From: Promethearchaeia archaeon
GTDB lineage: Archaea > Asgardarchaeota > Lokiarchaeia > Sigyniarchaeales > SOKP01
NCBI GenBank assembly: GCA_029856085.1
Contig: JAHQWI010000066.1
Location: 1-46,108 of the forward strand
DNA length: 46,108 bases
Direction: 5' to 3'
Below are positions 1 through 8,008 of the stretch, piece by piece (the stretch's first letter is position 1; each line of letters opens with the position of its first letter). The notes below the pieces were generated by a model. The model saw only the letters and a list, made by a program, of their open reading frames with translations. It did no database searches and was not told the DNA's origin. The position numbers were made by a program, and so were the translations under genes.

Positions 1-50
1 CCCCCACACAGGGGTGTCATCATCTGTCTCGTTTTTTCACAGATAATTCA
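1..50 (-). promoter_or_regulatory. candidate SECIS element, cut by the window edge
   Basis: Directly after the stop of the TGA-containing peroxiredoxin gene, the minus strand can fold into two stems. A 6-bp stem (ATCTGT/ACAGAT, plus 22-27 and 39-44) encloses an A-rich loop. It is followed by ATGATGA and a GC-rich hairpin (CCCC/GGGG, plus 2-5 and 11-14, 5-nt loop) that touches the window edge. Archaeal SECIS elements usually lie in the 3' untranslated region, and such a GC-rich hairpin stands out in this AT-rich sequence. The rest of the element would lie outside the window, so the consensus fold cannot be confirmed. Confidence 0.4.
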
Positions 51-53
51 TCC

Positions 54-695
54 TTAATTGGGATTTTGAAGGTTTTTATCAATAATCGATGTCATCATTT
101 TAATGGAAGGTCGATCTGTTTTATCTTTACCAATATATTTCCATACAATAATCCCATCTTTATTAATTAAAAATTTACTTGGAACTGCCTGCTTTATTTT
201 ATAGTCTTTTCCTCCTCCAGGAGCATACCAGTAAACACCGTATTCTTTAGCTATTTTTGCCCCGCGATCAGATATCATATCGACTTTAAAATTGTTGTCT
301 TCTTTAAATACTTTTAATAACCTTACGCTATCACTTGCAATTGATAGAAGTTTGATTTTACGCTTTTTAAATTCTGATAAATTCTCTGTCAATAGTTTTA
401 AATGTTTCTTACAATGACTTCACCAGTTTCCTCGAAAAAAATCAATTAAAACACCATTAAAGTCCTTAAGAAGATCGTTTAAATTAATGTGGTTACCATA
501 AATATCGACAGTATTTATTAAAGGTGCTTTAATGCTAATAGCTATTCCATTTGGTCTGGGGAGTTCTTCGTTGTTCATAATATTCCATTTTGTCGAATTG
601 AATTTAAATAAGATCATTATAATCTGTAAAGTCATTAAAATTTGATATAAGACAAGAAATAATGAGATACTAATAATCCTCAAAAAGGAATTCAT
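54..695 (-). CDS. selenocysteine-containing peroxiredoxin-like protein (AhpC/TSA fold)
   Basis: Two open segments (420-695 and 54-419) are joined in one frame by a TGA at 420-422. Reading TGA as selenocysteine gives a continuous protein of about 213 residues with the motif FFRGNW-U-SHC. This is the place of the peroxidatic cysteine in the RGxWCxxC motif of thioredoxin-fold peroxiredoxin-like proteins. Downstream residues (AKEYGVYWYAPG, then PSKFLINKDGIIVWKYIG) continue the AhpC/TSA fold. The predicted role is thiol-dependent peroxide reduction with Sec as attacking residue. The start is uncertain: ATG at 695 adds a hydrophobic segment (residues 4-30, a possible membrane anchor) and overlaps the GTPase gene by 26 nt; ATG at 578 gives a soluble protein. 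A pseudogene is less likely because the frame and motif on both sides are intact. Confidence 0.8.
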
Positions 696-1197
696 TCAAA
701 ACATCAAAAGCTTTCTCGACATTATCCCCAGTTTTAGAAGATAATTCAATAAATGAAGCTAAATTGTATTTTTTTGCAGCTAGTATCCCTTCTTCACGTG
801 TGACTGCTCGAAATTCATCTAAATCTTTTTTTGAACCAATTAGCATTATTGGGATATCTCCCGCATTCTCTCTAACTATTTGTGTCCAATCTGGTAAATG
901 TTCTAGACTCATTGGATTTGTTATATCATAAAGAAAGAATGCACCATTTGCTCCTTTACTATATTGAGAAAGTAGAAATCTGAATCGTTCTTCACCACCA
1001 AAGTCCCAGATTTGTAATTTAACTTTCTTGCTGTTAAAAAGTGTTGTTTTAGAATAGAAATCAACCCCTAGTGTCAGTTTTAAGTCTTGCATGAAGTATC
1101 CCGAGATATATCTAAGAGTGAGTGATGTTTTTCCTACTGAAGCATCACCCAACATCATTAATTTAAACGTATAATCGTACTCTGTCATTCTCCTCAA
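670..1197 (-). CDS. Ras/Rab-like small GTPase
   Basis: The 175-residue protein carries all G motifs of the Ras superfamily: P-loop GDASVGKT (17-24), a switch I threonine (about 42), WDFGGEE (64-70), SKKD (122-125) in place of NKxD, and SSK (153-155). The residue equivalent to Ras Gln61 is Glu69 and Ala59 is replaced by Gly. It ends in FEDY, so no CaaX or CC prenylation motif is present. Small GTPases of this type are greatly expanded in Asgard archaea and are thought to act as GTP-dependent switches; the effector is unknown. An ATG at residue 4 is an equally good start. The gene precedes the selenoprotein gene on the same strand and its end overlaps that gene's longest form. Confidence 0.93.
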   Translation of the reverse strand: MRRMTEYDYTFKLMMLGDASVGKTSLTLRYISGYFMQDLKLTLGVDFYSKTTLFNSKKVKLQIWDFGGEERFRFLLSQYSKGANGAFFLYDITNPMSLEHLPDWTQIVRENAGDIPIMLIGSKKDLDEFRAVTREEGILAAKKYNLASFIELSSKTGDNVEKAFDVLNEFLFEDY

Positions 1198-1340
1198 CGA
1201 TCAATTTGTTTCGGGAATTTTTCTTAGCTTTTAAGAGTAATATCATTTTAAAAGCTCAAATAAAACCTTATGATATTAATATACCTAATATTAATTAATT
1301 TTTGTCTAATATAAACTTAATATTTCATCCTAGGCAAAAA

Positions 1341-1982
1341 TCATACCAATAATAAAAGGACATTAAGACAAGAATGGGATATTGAGCAAGGAATTAATGA
1401 ATATTCAAAAAATATGAAAATCAAAGCTAATAAAACGCCAAATGCAAAATAATAGCCAAAATAGGTTATAGTTGTAGTTAAAGGGACTATAAAAGGGGGA
1501 ACGTGATAGAGAGCAAATAGGATCGATGAAATTATAACAGAATATGCTAATTTTATTTTATTATTAATTTTTTTTATGAGGAATCCTCTGAAAAAGGCTT
1601 CCTCACAAGGACCAATTATAATTATTTGTAGTATCACAAGAATGATTATTTGGATCATATTGGGCAGGATGGGGAGAGTTCTAATTACTCCTTCTTGTCC
1701 TACTTCAATAAATCTAGTACCAAACAAATTTTCTATTATTATATGTCGAAAAAAGATGAGAATGAAATCTCCAAATGAGAAAAATATGACGCCAATACTT
1801 AAACCAGCGATAACCTTAATCAAAATATCATTATTCTTCTGAAACCCCATTTCAAACAATAATTTTTTGAAGGTTTTTTTCTCAATTTTACTAGAAATAT
1901 AAGCAGGTATAATAACGAGGAATATCTCCAGAAATATTAACCCTATTAAAATCCAAGGGTTTTCTCCTAATTGTATTGTCAT
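1341..1982 (-). CDS. CPBP-family intramembrane metalloprotease (Rce1-like)
   Basis: This 213-residue, strongly hydrophobic protein has about six or seven membrane helices and the three CPBP/CAAX-protease motifs: EEAFFRG (E127, E128, R132), FALYH with H160, and HSCLN (H203, N207). In this family the paired glutamates and histidines form the glutamate-dependent active site within the membrane. Eukaryotic Rce1 cleaves prenylated CaaX proteins; bacterial relatives have other substrates, and nothing here identifies one. It lies 143 nt upstream of the small GTPase gene on the same strand and is divergent from nurA. The ATG at 1982 is the clear start. Confidence 0.9.
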   Translation of the reverse strand: MTIQLGENPWILIGLIFLEIFLVIIPAYISSKIEKKTFKKLLFEMGFQKNNDILIKVIAGLSIGVIFFSFGDFILIFFRHIIIENLFGTRFIEVGQEGVIRTLPILPNMIQIIILVILQIIIIGPCEEAFFRGFLIKKINNKIKLAYSVIISSILFALYHVPPFIVPLTTTITYFGYYFAFGVLLALIFIFFEYSLIPCSISHSCLNVLLLLV

Positions 1983-2076
1983 TTTATTATAAATTTGCTT
2001 TTCATTTAACCTTAAAAAATCAAAAAATTAAATATCTCATTATTATTATTATTATCCCTATTTTTTAGTTCTTGTA

Positions 2077-3357
2077 ATGACAATAAGAGAAAATCCCATT
2101 AGGCTTAATAATAATAAATTTACACTTCCTAATAGGAAAAGTGCATTAAGAAGTAATATGGGCTTGACAAAAGAACAAATTTTATTGAAAGATTTAAAAA
2201 TTATTGCTAAAGAATATCTTGAGCTTGAAAAATTAAAGAAAACATTTTCTAAGATTATCTTGAAAAATCTATACGAGTTAGATTTTTCACATTTTATAAA
2301 ATCTCCAAGATTTTATATTAAAGAAAAATTTCTAAAGAAATCATTATTATCTTCGAATTTAAGAGGTTTAAACATCGTAAGTGTTGATGGAAGCTCAGTG
2401 ACAAAGAAATTCATGAATGCTGATTTCTCATTTTTAAAAGGAATCGCTGTAAAATACTATTTTAAAGAAAATCATGTTGCAAATATTGAATATTTCCCAG
2501 ATTTGAGTGGTTTTAATAATTATTTTGTTCAGGGGGATTTTTTTAATCGAGATGAGAGTACTGTTGATGCTAAAGTCTCAATGGACATGAGATACTTAGA
2601 AATCAATTTACTTAATGAGATGATAAAAAATTCTAATGATATTGATCTCATAATAATTGATGGATCCATAGTTATTATGCCCATAAATTTATTATTTTCT
2701 AAAGATCCTGAGATATCGATAAAATATGATATTTTATTAAAAGAATATCACAAATTATATTCAAATTGCAAAGAAAAAGGTATTATCCTAATTGGCTCAA
2801 TTAAGGATACAAGAACATCTGCATTATCAAATCTTTTATGTGACTCAATCCAATTATTAAAGCCAAGTTATTCAAAGTTGAGCGATTTTATTAAATTAAA
2901 TTATAGAGAAGTTATTGGATATTTCTCAGACACCGATTTATTTAATAGATTACTGAAAAAGTCTGAAAGAAGCTGTATTTTTAATTGTAAACGAGAGATC
3001 GATAAAATAAGAGACACCGGAATAAAAAAGGAAATCCCATATTATTTTCCACTTTCATTTTATGCATTTTATCTTAAAACAACTAGATATGATACACCTT
3101 GTAGAATCGAATTTTTTATGGATGAAAAAGATTCTATTGAAGAAGCTTCTAAAAAAGCAGATTTAATTTCTTCAATTTTACTACCTATATCAAGTTTAAA
3201 TGAACACTATGGACTACCTATTCCTCAAATTGAAGCACATAAACGTTCTGTATTTAAGCCAAATGAGGTTGATCTTTTGTTGAATAATCTGACAAGAATT
3301 TTGCATATGGAGGGGATTTCACTATTAGAAAAAAGAAGAAATAGAAGACCTTTTTAG
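2077..3357 (+). CDS. nurA: NurA-family nuclease
   Basis: The 426-residue protein has the RNase H-like NurA fold signature: VDGSS (103-107), IIIDGSI with D195, IGSIKDTRTS, and a C-terminal PQIEAHKRSV segment. NurA is a 5'-3' nuclease that normally works with the HerA helicase to resect DNA ends for homologous recombination. No herA gene is in this window, so the usual operon is broken up or the partner is elsewhere. The first ATG at 2077 gives an Asn/Arg-rich leader; an ATG at residue 28 is an alternative start. The stop overlaps that of the convergent methyltransferase gene by 4 nt. Confidence 0.9.
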   Translation: MTIRENPIRLNNNKFTLPNRKSALRSNMGLTKEQILLKDLKIIAKEYLELEKLKKTFSKIILKNLYELDFSHFIKSPRFYIKEKFLKKSLLSSNLRGLNIVSVDGSSVTKKFMNADFSFLKGIAVKYYFKENHVANIEYFPDLSGFNNYFVQGDFFNRDESTVDAKVSMDMRYLEINLLNEMIKNSNDIDLIIIDGSIVIMPINLLFSKDPEISIKYDILLKEYHKLYSNCKEKGIILIGSIKDTRTSALSNLLCDSIQLLKPSYSKLSDFIKLNYREVIGYFSDTDLFNRLLKKSERSCIFNCKREIDKIRDTGIKKEIPYYFPLSFYAFYLKTTRYDTPCRIEFFMDEKDSIEEASKKADLISSILLPISSLNEHYGLPIPQIEAHKRSVFKPNEVDLLLNNLTRILHMEGISLLEKRRNRRPF

Positions 3358-4049
3358 CCTTTAATATATTGCAATCGGTTTAAAATAATATCTTCGAAGA
3401 AAACGTGTATTTTTTCTAGTTTTTCATTCTTATATCCAACGTCAATTATTCTTTTTTCTAACTCATCTATATCTGACCTATTAGAACTTATGTAATAGAT
3501 ATAATGAGCTTTCTCATAATTTAGAAATCTCTTTAGTTCTTTAAGGAAAACAATTAGTATTTCAATCCCTTTATAACCTCCCTCCCAACTATGATCAATA
3601 CCTTTTTTATTTATAGTTTCCTTTATTAATGGAGAGGATGGTAAATATGGGGGATTAAAAACTATAATATTAAATTTAGACCTTAAAGATTCTGGAAAAG
3701 ATTTAAATAAATCAGATTGAAAGTATGTAATTTTATTTTTGCTTTTATTAAGAATTTCATTTCTTTTAGCACAAATTATTGATTCTTCTAAAATATCAGA
3801 GGCATATATTTTTGGATTGAATTTTGGGTAGAGAGATTTAAGTATTTGAAAAAAAATTGCGATGATACCTGTACCAGTACCCATATCTAATACATTTTCA
3901 ATTTCTTCTAACTTAATTCCATCAAATAGATCATCATTTATTTTTTTTCTAAAATAATCAATTAATAAATATGAATCATCAGAGGGATAATAAACATTCT
4001 TCAAATCACATTCGATTAAAGGATCGGGTACAAATTTAATTGTTATCAA
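3354..4049 (-). CDS. release-factor glutamine methyltransferase, HemK2/Mtq2 type
   Basis: The 231-residue class I SAM methyltransferase has PSDDSYLLID near the N-terminus (23-31), the SAM motif VLDMGTGTG (53-61), the catalytic NPPY (132-135) and a WEGGYKG segment. This is the pattern of archaeal and eukaryotic HemK2/Mtq2/N6AMT1, which methylates the glutamine of the GGQ motif in release factor aRF1. It is the last gene of the rpl21e-rpoF-DUF655-ksgA series, 18 nt after ksgA. A ksgA-hemK2 pairing is common in archaea and supports a role in translation. Fold and motif are clear; the substrate is inferred from the family. Confidence 0.88.
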   Translation of the reverse strand: MITIKFVPDPLIECDLKNVYYPSDDSYLLIDYFRKKINDDLFDGIKLEEIENVLDMGTGTGIIAIFFQILKSLYPKFNPKIYASDILEESIICAKRNEILNKSKNKITYFQSDLFKSFPESLRSKFNIIVFNPPYLPSSPLIKETINKKGIDHSWEGGYKGIEILIVFLKELKRFLNYEKAHYIYYISSNRSDIDELEKRIIDVGYKNEKLEKIHVFFEDIILNRLQYIKG

Positions 4050-4067
4050 ATCCTCAGTAGTTTTAAT

Positions 4068-4904
4068 TTAGGAATAAAAAATTTTGCTTAGTTCTATAAA
4101 TTCTTCAATGTTAAAGTTAAATAATTTTTTATTTTTATAGTTATTTTCGTGTAAAATTTCTAAAATTTTCGCTTTTGTATGGTAAGGGTCATCATTAGCT
4201 TTAAAAAAAAAGTAGAGGGCATTCACGATGTTTTTATTTTTGTATGGCATGATTCCAGCAATAAATTTTAAAAATAATTGAACTGATTCTTCCTTCAATA
4301 AAATAGGATTTAGACTTTCTTTGGGAACAATTTTAATAAGAGTAAGATCAATTTTTGGCATAGGATAAAAGCTATTTCGCGGAATTGAATACTTTACAAC
4401 TGGTTTCATAAAAGAATTTAAACCTATGCTAATTCTAGAAAATCTCTTATAATTTTCTGATAAAAAAACTCGGTCTGCAATACTTTTTTCAATAGTCAAT
4501 ATCCCTTGAGGAGGATTTTTTTTGAAAAACACTTTTTCTAAGATGGGCCCAGTTATCTTATATGGAACATTTGATATAGCCTTATTGTGTGATGGAATAT
4601 CAACTTTTAAGATGTCATCATTAATTATTTCAATATTGTTATATATTGAGAATTTTTCTGAAAGATATTTGCTAAGAATCGGGTCAATTTCAACTGCATA
4701 TACTTTCTTTGCTTTTTCTATTAATGATTCTGTTAATGCACCTATACCAGGCCCGACTTCTAATATAATATCCTCTCTTGAAATCTCAGACAAATTTATT
4801 ATTTTTTCTAATATACTTGTGTTGGTTAAAAAATTTTGACCTAAATGTTTTTTAGGTTTGAAATCCAATTGATTAAGGATTAGTTGTACGTCTTTAAAAT
4901 TCAT
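4068..4904 (-). CDS. rsmA: 16S rRNA adenine dimethyltransferase KsgA/Dim1
   Basis: The 278-residue protein opens with the family signature KKHLGQNFL (18-26), followed by the SAM-binding EVGPGIGALTE (49-59), VEIDP (71-75) and the catalytic NVPYKITGP (112-120, the usual NLPYxIxxP). It dimethylates the two adjacent adenines of the 3'-terminal helix of 16S rRNA, a late step in small-subunit maturation. It is five nucleotides downstream of the DUF655 gene and upstream of hemK2, the conserved archaeal order. The ATG start at 4904 sits just before the conserved N-terminal helix. Length and motifs are normal. Confidence 0.95.
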   Translation of the reverse strand: MNFKDVQLILNQLDFKPKKHLGQNFLTNTSILEKIINLSEISREDIILEVGPGIGALTESLIEKAKKVYAVEIDPILSKYLSEKFSIYNNIEIINDDILKVDIPSHNKAISNVPYKITGPILEKVFFKKNPPQGILTIEKSIADRVFLSENYKRFSRISIGLNSFMKPVVKYSIPRNSFYPMPKIDLTLIKIVPKESLNPILLKEESVQLFLKFIAGIMPYKNKNIVNALYFFFKANDDPYHTKAKILEILHENNYKNKKLFNFNIEEFIELSKIFYS

Positions 4905-4909
4905 ATTAT

Positions 4910-5554
4910 TTATTCATATTTTTGAGTTTTACTAAAAAGGTAGTACTTTACATCTCTTTGGAGTTCTTTTATAATTCTTTGAGAAATTAGTTTAGCTGGA
5001 TTTGAAATACTCGTTCTGTCAGAAATATCTTGAAATGTTACGAATTTTTGTCTTTCTCTTGCTTCAAGGATTTCCCACATATGTTTTTGACCTATCCCTG
5101 GCAGTAGTTTTAAAGCGTGCATTCTAGGAGTAATCGAAGTAGAGTTATTAAAGAAATTGATAAATTCTTCCTCATATATTAAAACCTCATTTTCAAGAAA
5201 AGGCTGAATTAACGCTTTTGATGTGCTTGTTAAATCATCAAGATCGATTTTCTTCAAGACTTCTCTTAATTTATCTTCATTTAAAAATCCCTCATAGGTT
5301 TTTTGTTCTTGAACTTTAATATCAGAGTTTTTGTTTATTTTAACTTCATAAAGAACAAAATCTGGAAAAGTAAGAACTTGTGCTATCGGTGTTTTTGCCC
5401 AGCTTGGTCTATCTTCCTCTGGATGACCATGCAAAAGAAGATCTAAGATTACAATTTCCCGAAATTTTTTTATAAACTGTTTTTTCTTTCTGGGACCACT
5501 TTGATAACCTCTTCTGCGAGGAGGACCTCTGTATCGATCTCTTCTTTCCATCAT
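4910..5554 (-). CDS. DUF655 nucleic-acid-binding protein
   Basis: The protein (about 214 residues) has a very basic Arg/Gly/Pro-rich N-terminus (RRDRYRGPPRRR), an OB-like central part and a helix-hairpin-helix motif LLPGIGQKHMWEIL near residue 150. These are features of the archaeal DUF655 family, which is regularly encoded between rpoF and ksgA as here. RNA binding is inferred from the composition and the HhH motif; its exact task is not established. A longer reading starts at TTG 5560, but the tandem ATG codons at 5554 and 5551 are better starts. Confidence 0.9.
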   Translation of the reverse strand: MMERRDRYRGPPRRRGYQSGPRKKKQFIKKFREIVILDLLLHGHPEEDRPSWAKTPIAQVLTFPDFVLYEVKINKNSDIKVQEQKTYEGFLNEDKLREVLKKIDLDDLTSTSKALIQPFLENEVLIYEEEFINFFNNSTSITPRMHALKLLPGIGQKHMWEILEARERQKFVTFQDISDRTSISNPAKLISQRIIKELQRDVKYYLFSKTQKYE

Positions 5555-5667
5555 TACCAATAATTTTAATTTTTACTTTTCCTTTAAACATTTCAAAATT
5601 TCAATTTTTATAAACTACTTAATGAATTGGGGTAGTTCATTAAAATTTAAAACAATATAGATTTATA

Positions 5668-5737
5668 AATTCTTCGATCTAAATTAAGATAATTCCAATT
5701 CTTCGATCTAAATTAAGATGATTCTAATTCTTCGATT
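5668..5737. repeat. 29-bp tandem repeat across the rpoF stop codon
   Basis: A 29-nt unit starting AATTCTTCGATCTAAATT occurs at 5668-5696 and again at 5697-5725 with two base differences. An 11-13 nt third partial copy follows from 5726. The second unit contains the rpoF stop codon and last codons, so the array duplicates the 3' end of the gene into the intergenic space. The unit length is not a multiple of three. This looks like a replication-slippage duplication; no function is evident. Confidence 0.85.
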
Positions 5738-6078
5738 TCCTCAATAATAACTTCTAACTGTTCGTTATTCAATGTTTTTCCTGTAAAAGATTTTTCAAGT
5801 ATTACCCTAAGCTCCGGAACTGATTTTGGAAACACGTTAATAATATTAATCGTATAAATTTCTTCAAAATCATACTTATCCATAAGAAATTTTTTTATTT
5901 TTTTTGCCTTTTTGACATCTATTTTGGCAAATTTATTAACGTAATTATAAGTAATTTCCTGAAAATGAGACATGCCTTCTTCAGAATCAATTTCTTCCAT
6001 TTGTTCCTTTACATATTCCATCATTTCTTTTACTTCCGGGATGGAAACCGTTTTTTCGTCTATCTTTCTTCCAGACAT
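5713..6078 (-). CDS. rpoF: RNA polymerase subunit Rpo4/RpoF
   Basis: The protein of about 121 residues is largely helical and acidic, with the HRDC-like C-terminal half ending EVIIEEIEELESS. It matches archaeal Rpo4, the counterpart of eukaryotic RPB4, which pairs with Rpo7 to form the RNA polymerase stalk. Its place directly after rpl21e and before DUF655 is the conserved archaeal order and makes the identification firm. A GTG two codons upstream (6084) could also be used, but the ATG at 6078 is preferred. The stop codon lies inside a 29-bp tandem repeat. Confidence 0.9.
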   Translation of the reverse strand: MSGRKIDEKTVSIPEVKEMMEYVKEQMEEIDSEEGMSHFQEITYNYVNKFAKIDVKKAKKIKKFLMDKYDFEEIYTINIINVFPKSVPELRVILEKSFTGKTLNNEQLEVIIEEIEELESS

Positions 6079-6103
6079 TGCCACACCAATATTAATATCT
6101 ATT

Positions 6104-6415
6104 TTATTTTATAGAAACAGGATTTAATCTTAGGTGTTCTGTACCAATAATTAGAGTTTTGGTTGCATTTCCTAATTTAACTTCGACCAGATAACAGCGT
6201 CCTCTTTTCTCTATGATTGTACCAGTTCTACCGTGATAACGACTGTGAGGCATACCTCGCTTGTGTTGAGAGGGGTCAGTGATTATATCAACTTTGTTAT
6301 TTACTTCATAATCAATTAAGTATTTTTCAACTGATCCTAAGCCTCTATCGCGAACATTTTTTCTGTGTTTATGTCGACTTTTTTTACGGTAGCCTCTGTG
6401 CTTAACGATAGTCAA
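6104..6415 (-). CDS. rpl21e: 50S ribosomal protein L21e
   Basis: The 103-residue basic protein has the eL21 pattern: an Arg/Lys/His-rich N-terminus (KHRGYRKKSRHKHRK), then DPSQHKRGMPHSRYHGRTG and a C-terminal beta region ending EHLRLNP. eL21 is a large-subunit ribosomal protein of archaea and eukaryotes. It heads the rpoF-DUF655-ksgA-hemK2 operon. The start is TTG at 6415; no in-frame ATG lies near it, so the non-ATG start is likely real. A 114-nt AT-rich gap separates it from pus10. Confidence 0.93.
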   Translation of the reverse strand: MTIVKHRGYRKKSRHKHRKNVRDRGLGSVEKYLIDYEVNNKVDIITDPSQHKRGMPHSRYHGRTGTIIEKRGRCYLVEVKLGNATKTLIIGTEHLRLNPVSIK

Positions 6416-6529
6416 CCAGCTCGTGTTTTTAATTGGTAGTATGAAAATAAATCAATTAATTTAGTAGAAATATGAATAATTGTTTATTTATTTTTTGATT
6501 TTGTGTAAATGATTTATTTATTATCAATC

Positions 6530-7753
6530 TTAGGTTGAGATTTCTAATACATCTAACTCTTTGCATATTAGCGGTGTTTTAAAGATTTCTGAAAATGAGG
6601 GAGACGTTCTCCCATCGTCCCCGTTAATAAGTTCTTTTATGTAAGTTCCCCCTTGGGTTTTGATTGTAAATTCAAACAGATTGGATTTAACAAACTTTCC
6701 TTCTATATTATAGATAAATTTACCTCTAATTTTATCAGCACGGCGATGAGCAACTCTGTTGGGTGTTCTTTGATGGATTTTTTGATTTTCAAATGTATTT
6801 TTCAATTTATTTAATTTTTTTTCAAATTCTTCCTTAGATATCTTATTATTAGACCCTACTAAAGATCTATATACTTTTTTAGTGTCTTTTGCTTCAGTTT
6901 TAAGTCTAATTACTTCTCTTTTATTGCTATATCTTAGATTCCGAACCCTTACTTTTTTCTTATTATTTCGATTTATTTTTTTCTCTATTTTAAATAGATC
7001 TAATTTGCGGGTTTTAGGATCTCTTAATTCGAGAATGAATGGTCTTCCTAAACCTAGCATCCTTACATCTATATCTTCTCTTCCAGCCCCATGAAACTTA
7101 GAATCTTTAGCCTCAGATTCTTTAACAAATTCTGGGCTTACTAATTCTTCTACGCTTATTAAATATTGTTTTCCAGTAAAATTACATCTTTTACATCCTT
7201 TCCCCATGCAATTTCTACAAAACCAGTGAGTTTGGGGGATTCCTCTCATTAATTTATTATATCTTCCAAAAATAAAAAGAGATTTCAGGTTTAATTTAAT
7301 ACTGAATAATTCATAACCTATAAAATATACTAATAAAACATCTGGATTATTGAATTCAGGAGGTTTGTTAAGTATTTCCATCAGATTTTTGCCGACTACA
7401 CGATTGAAATGACTTTTAAAAGATTCTGCTTCTAAAATGTTGAATTCTGCTTTAAATTTATCCTCCTTATTTATTATTTGAGAGTCTGGAGTTGATCCAA
7501 CTAAGAAGTTATTAAATTCAATTCCTTCAAGAACTTCTATACCTTTTTTTGCATACTTTTCAATTTCTAAAAAAATGTTATTGCAAAGATGACAAGATCG
7601 GTTTGTATTCTTTAGTGTATATTCGATACCCTCATTTTTTAATACAGTTTGAGCAGGTAAATATTTAGCTTGTTCGGCTAATAATTTTAAATAAAATATT
7701 GCCTTTTTTTGCTCCTGATTATTATTCGATAAATACTTTCTATGATTTTCCAT
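6530..7753 (-). CDS. pus10: tRNA pseudouridine synthase Pus10
   Basis: The 407-residue protein has the two parts of Pus10. The N-terminal THUMP-like zinc domain has cysteine pairs C54/C57 and C179/C182, with C187/C190 alongside. The pseudouridine synthase domain has GREDIDVRMLG (224-234, holding the catalytic Asp), GRPFILEL, RTPNRVAHRRAD and QGGTYIKELINGDDGRT. Archaeal Pus10 makes pseudouridine 54 (and often 55) in the T-arm of tRNA. It is followed by the ribosomal operon on the same strand, with a 114-nt gap that could hold a separate promoter. Confidence 0.95.
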   Translation of the reverse strand: MENHRKYLSNNNQEQKKAIFYLKLLAEQAKYLPAQTVLKNEGIEYTLKNTNRSCHLCNNIFLEIEKYAKKGIEVLEGIEFNNFLVGSTPDSQIINKEDKFKAEFNILEAESFKSHFNRVVGKNLMEILNKPPEFNNPDVLLVYFIGYELFSIKLNLKSLFIFGRYNKLMRGIPQTHWFCRNCMGKGCKRCNFTGKQYLISVEELVSPEFVKESEAKDSKFHGAGREDIDVRMLGLGRPFILELRDPKTRKLDLFKIEKKINRNNKKKVRVRNLRYSNKREVIRLKTEAKDTKKVYRSLVGSNNKISKEEFEKKLNKLKNTFENQKIHQRTPNRVAHRRADKIRGKFIYNIEGKFVKSNLFEFTIKTQGGTYIKELINGDDGRTSPSFSEIFKTPLICKELDVLEIST

Positions 7754-7758
7754 AGTTA

Positions 7759-7932
7759 ATGAAAGTAATAAAGAATCTCCTCTTTTTTGGTTTGTTGTTT
7801 ATGATGCTAATAGAGAAAACATTCTACCAAGACAATGGATGCATATATAATATTCCTGGTAAATTTGTAGAACTTTATCAAAAATCATATTCATTTAAAT
7901 CTAGTAAATTATTATTTATTGATTTTATCTAA
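7759..7932 (+). CDS. possible 57-residue small protein
   Basis: An ATG-initiated frame of 57 codons fills most of the gap between pus10 and the roadblock gene, running opposite to both. It would encode a hydrophobic start (LLFFGLLFMMLIE) followed by a Lys/Ser/Tyr-rich part ending FIDFI. I recognise no family. An open frame of this length can arise by chance in DNA this AT-rich, and the region should also hold the pus10 promoter, so support is weak. Confidence 0.2.
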   Translation: MKVIKNLLFFGLLFMMLIEKTFYQDNGCIYNIPGKFVELYQKSYSFKSSKLLFIDFI

Positions 7933-8008
7933 GATATGAGAGTGTATTTAAAAAAATTTTAAAAGTAAAATTTCTAAATACTAAATTATTAAATTTTCGA
8001 AATAGAGT

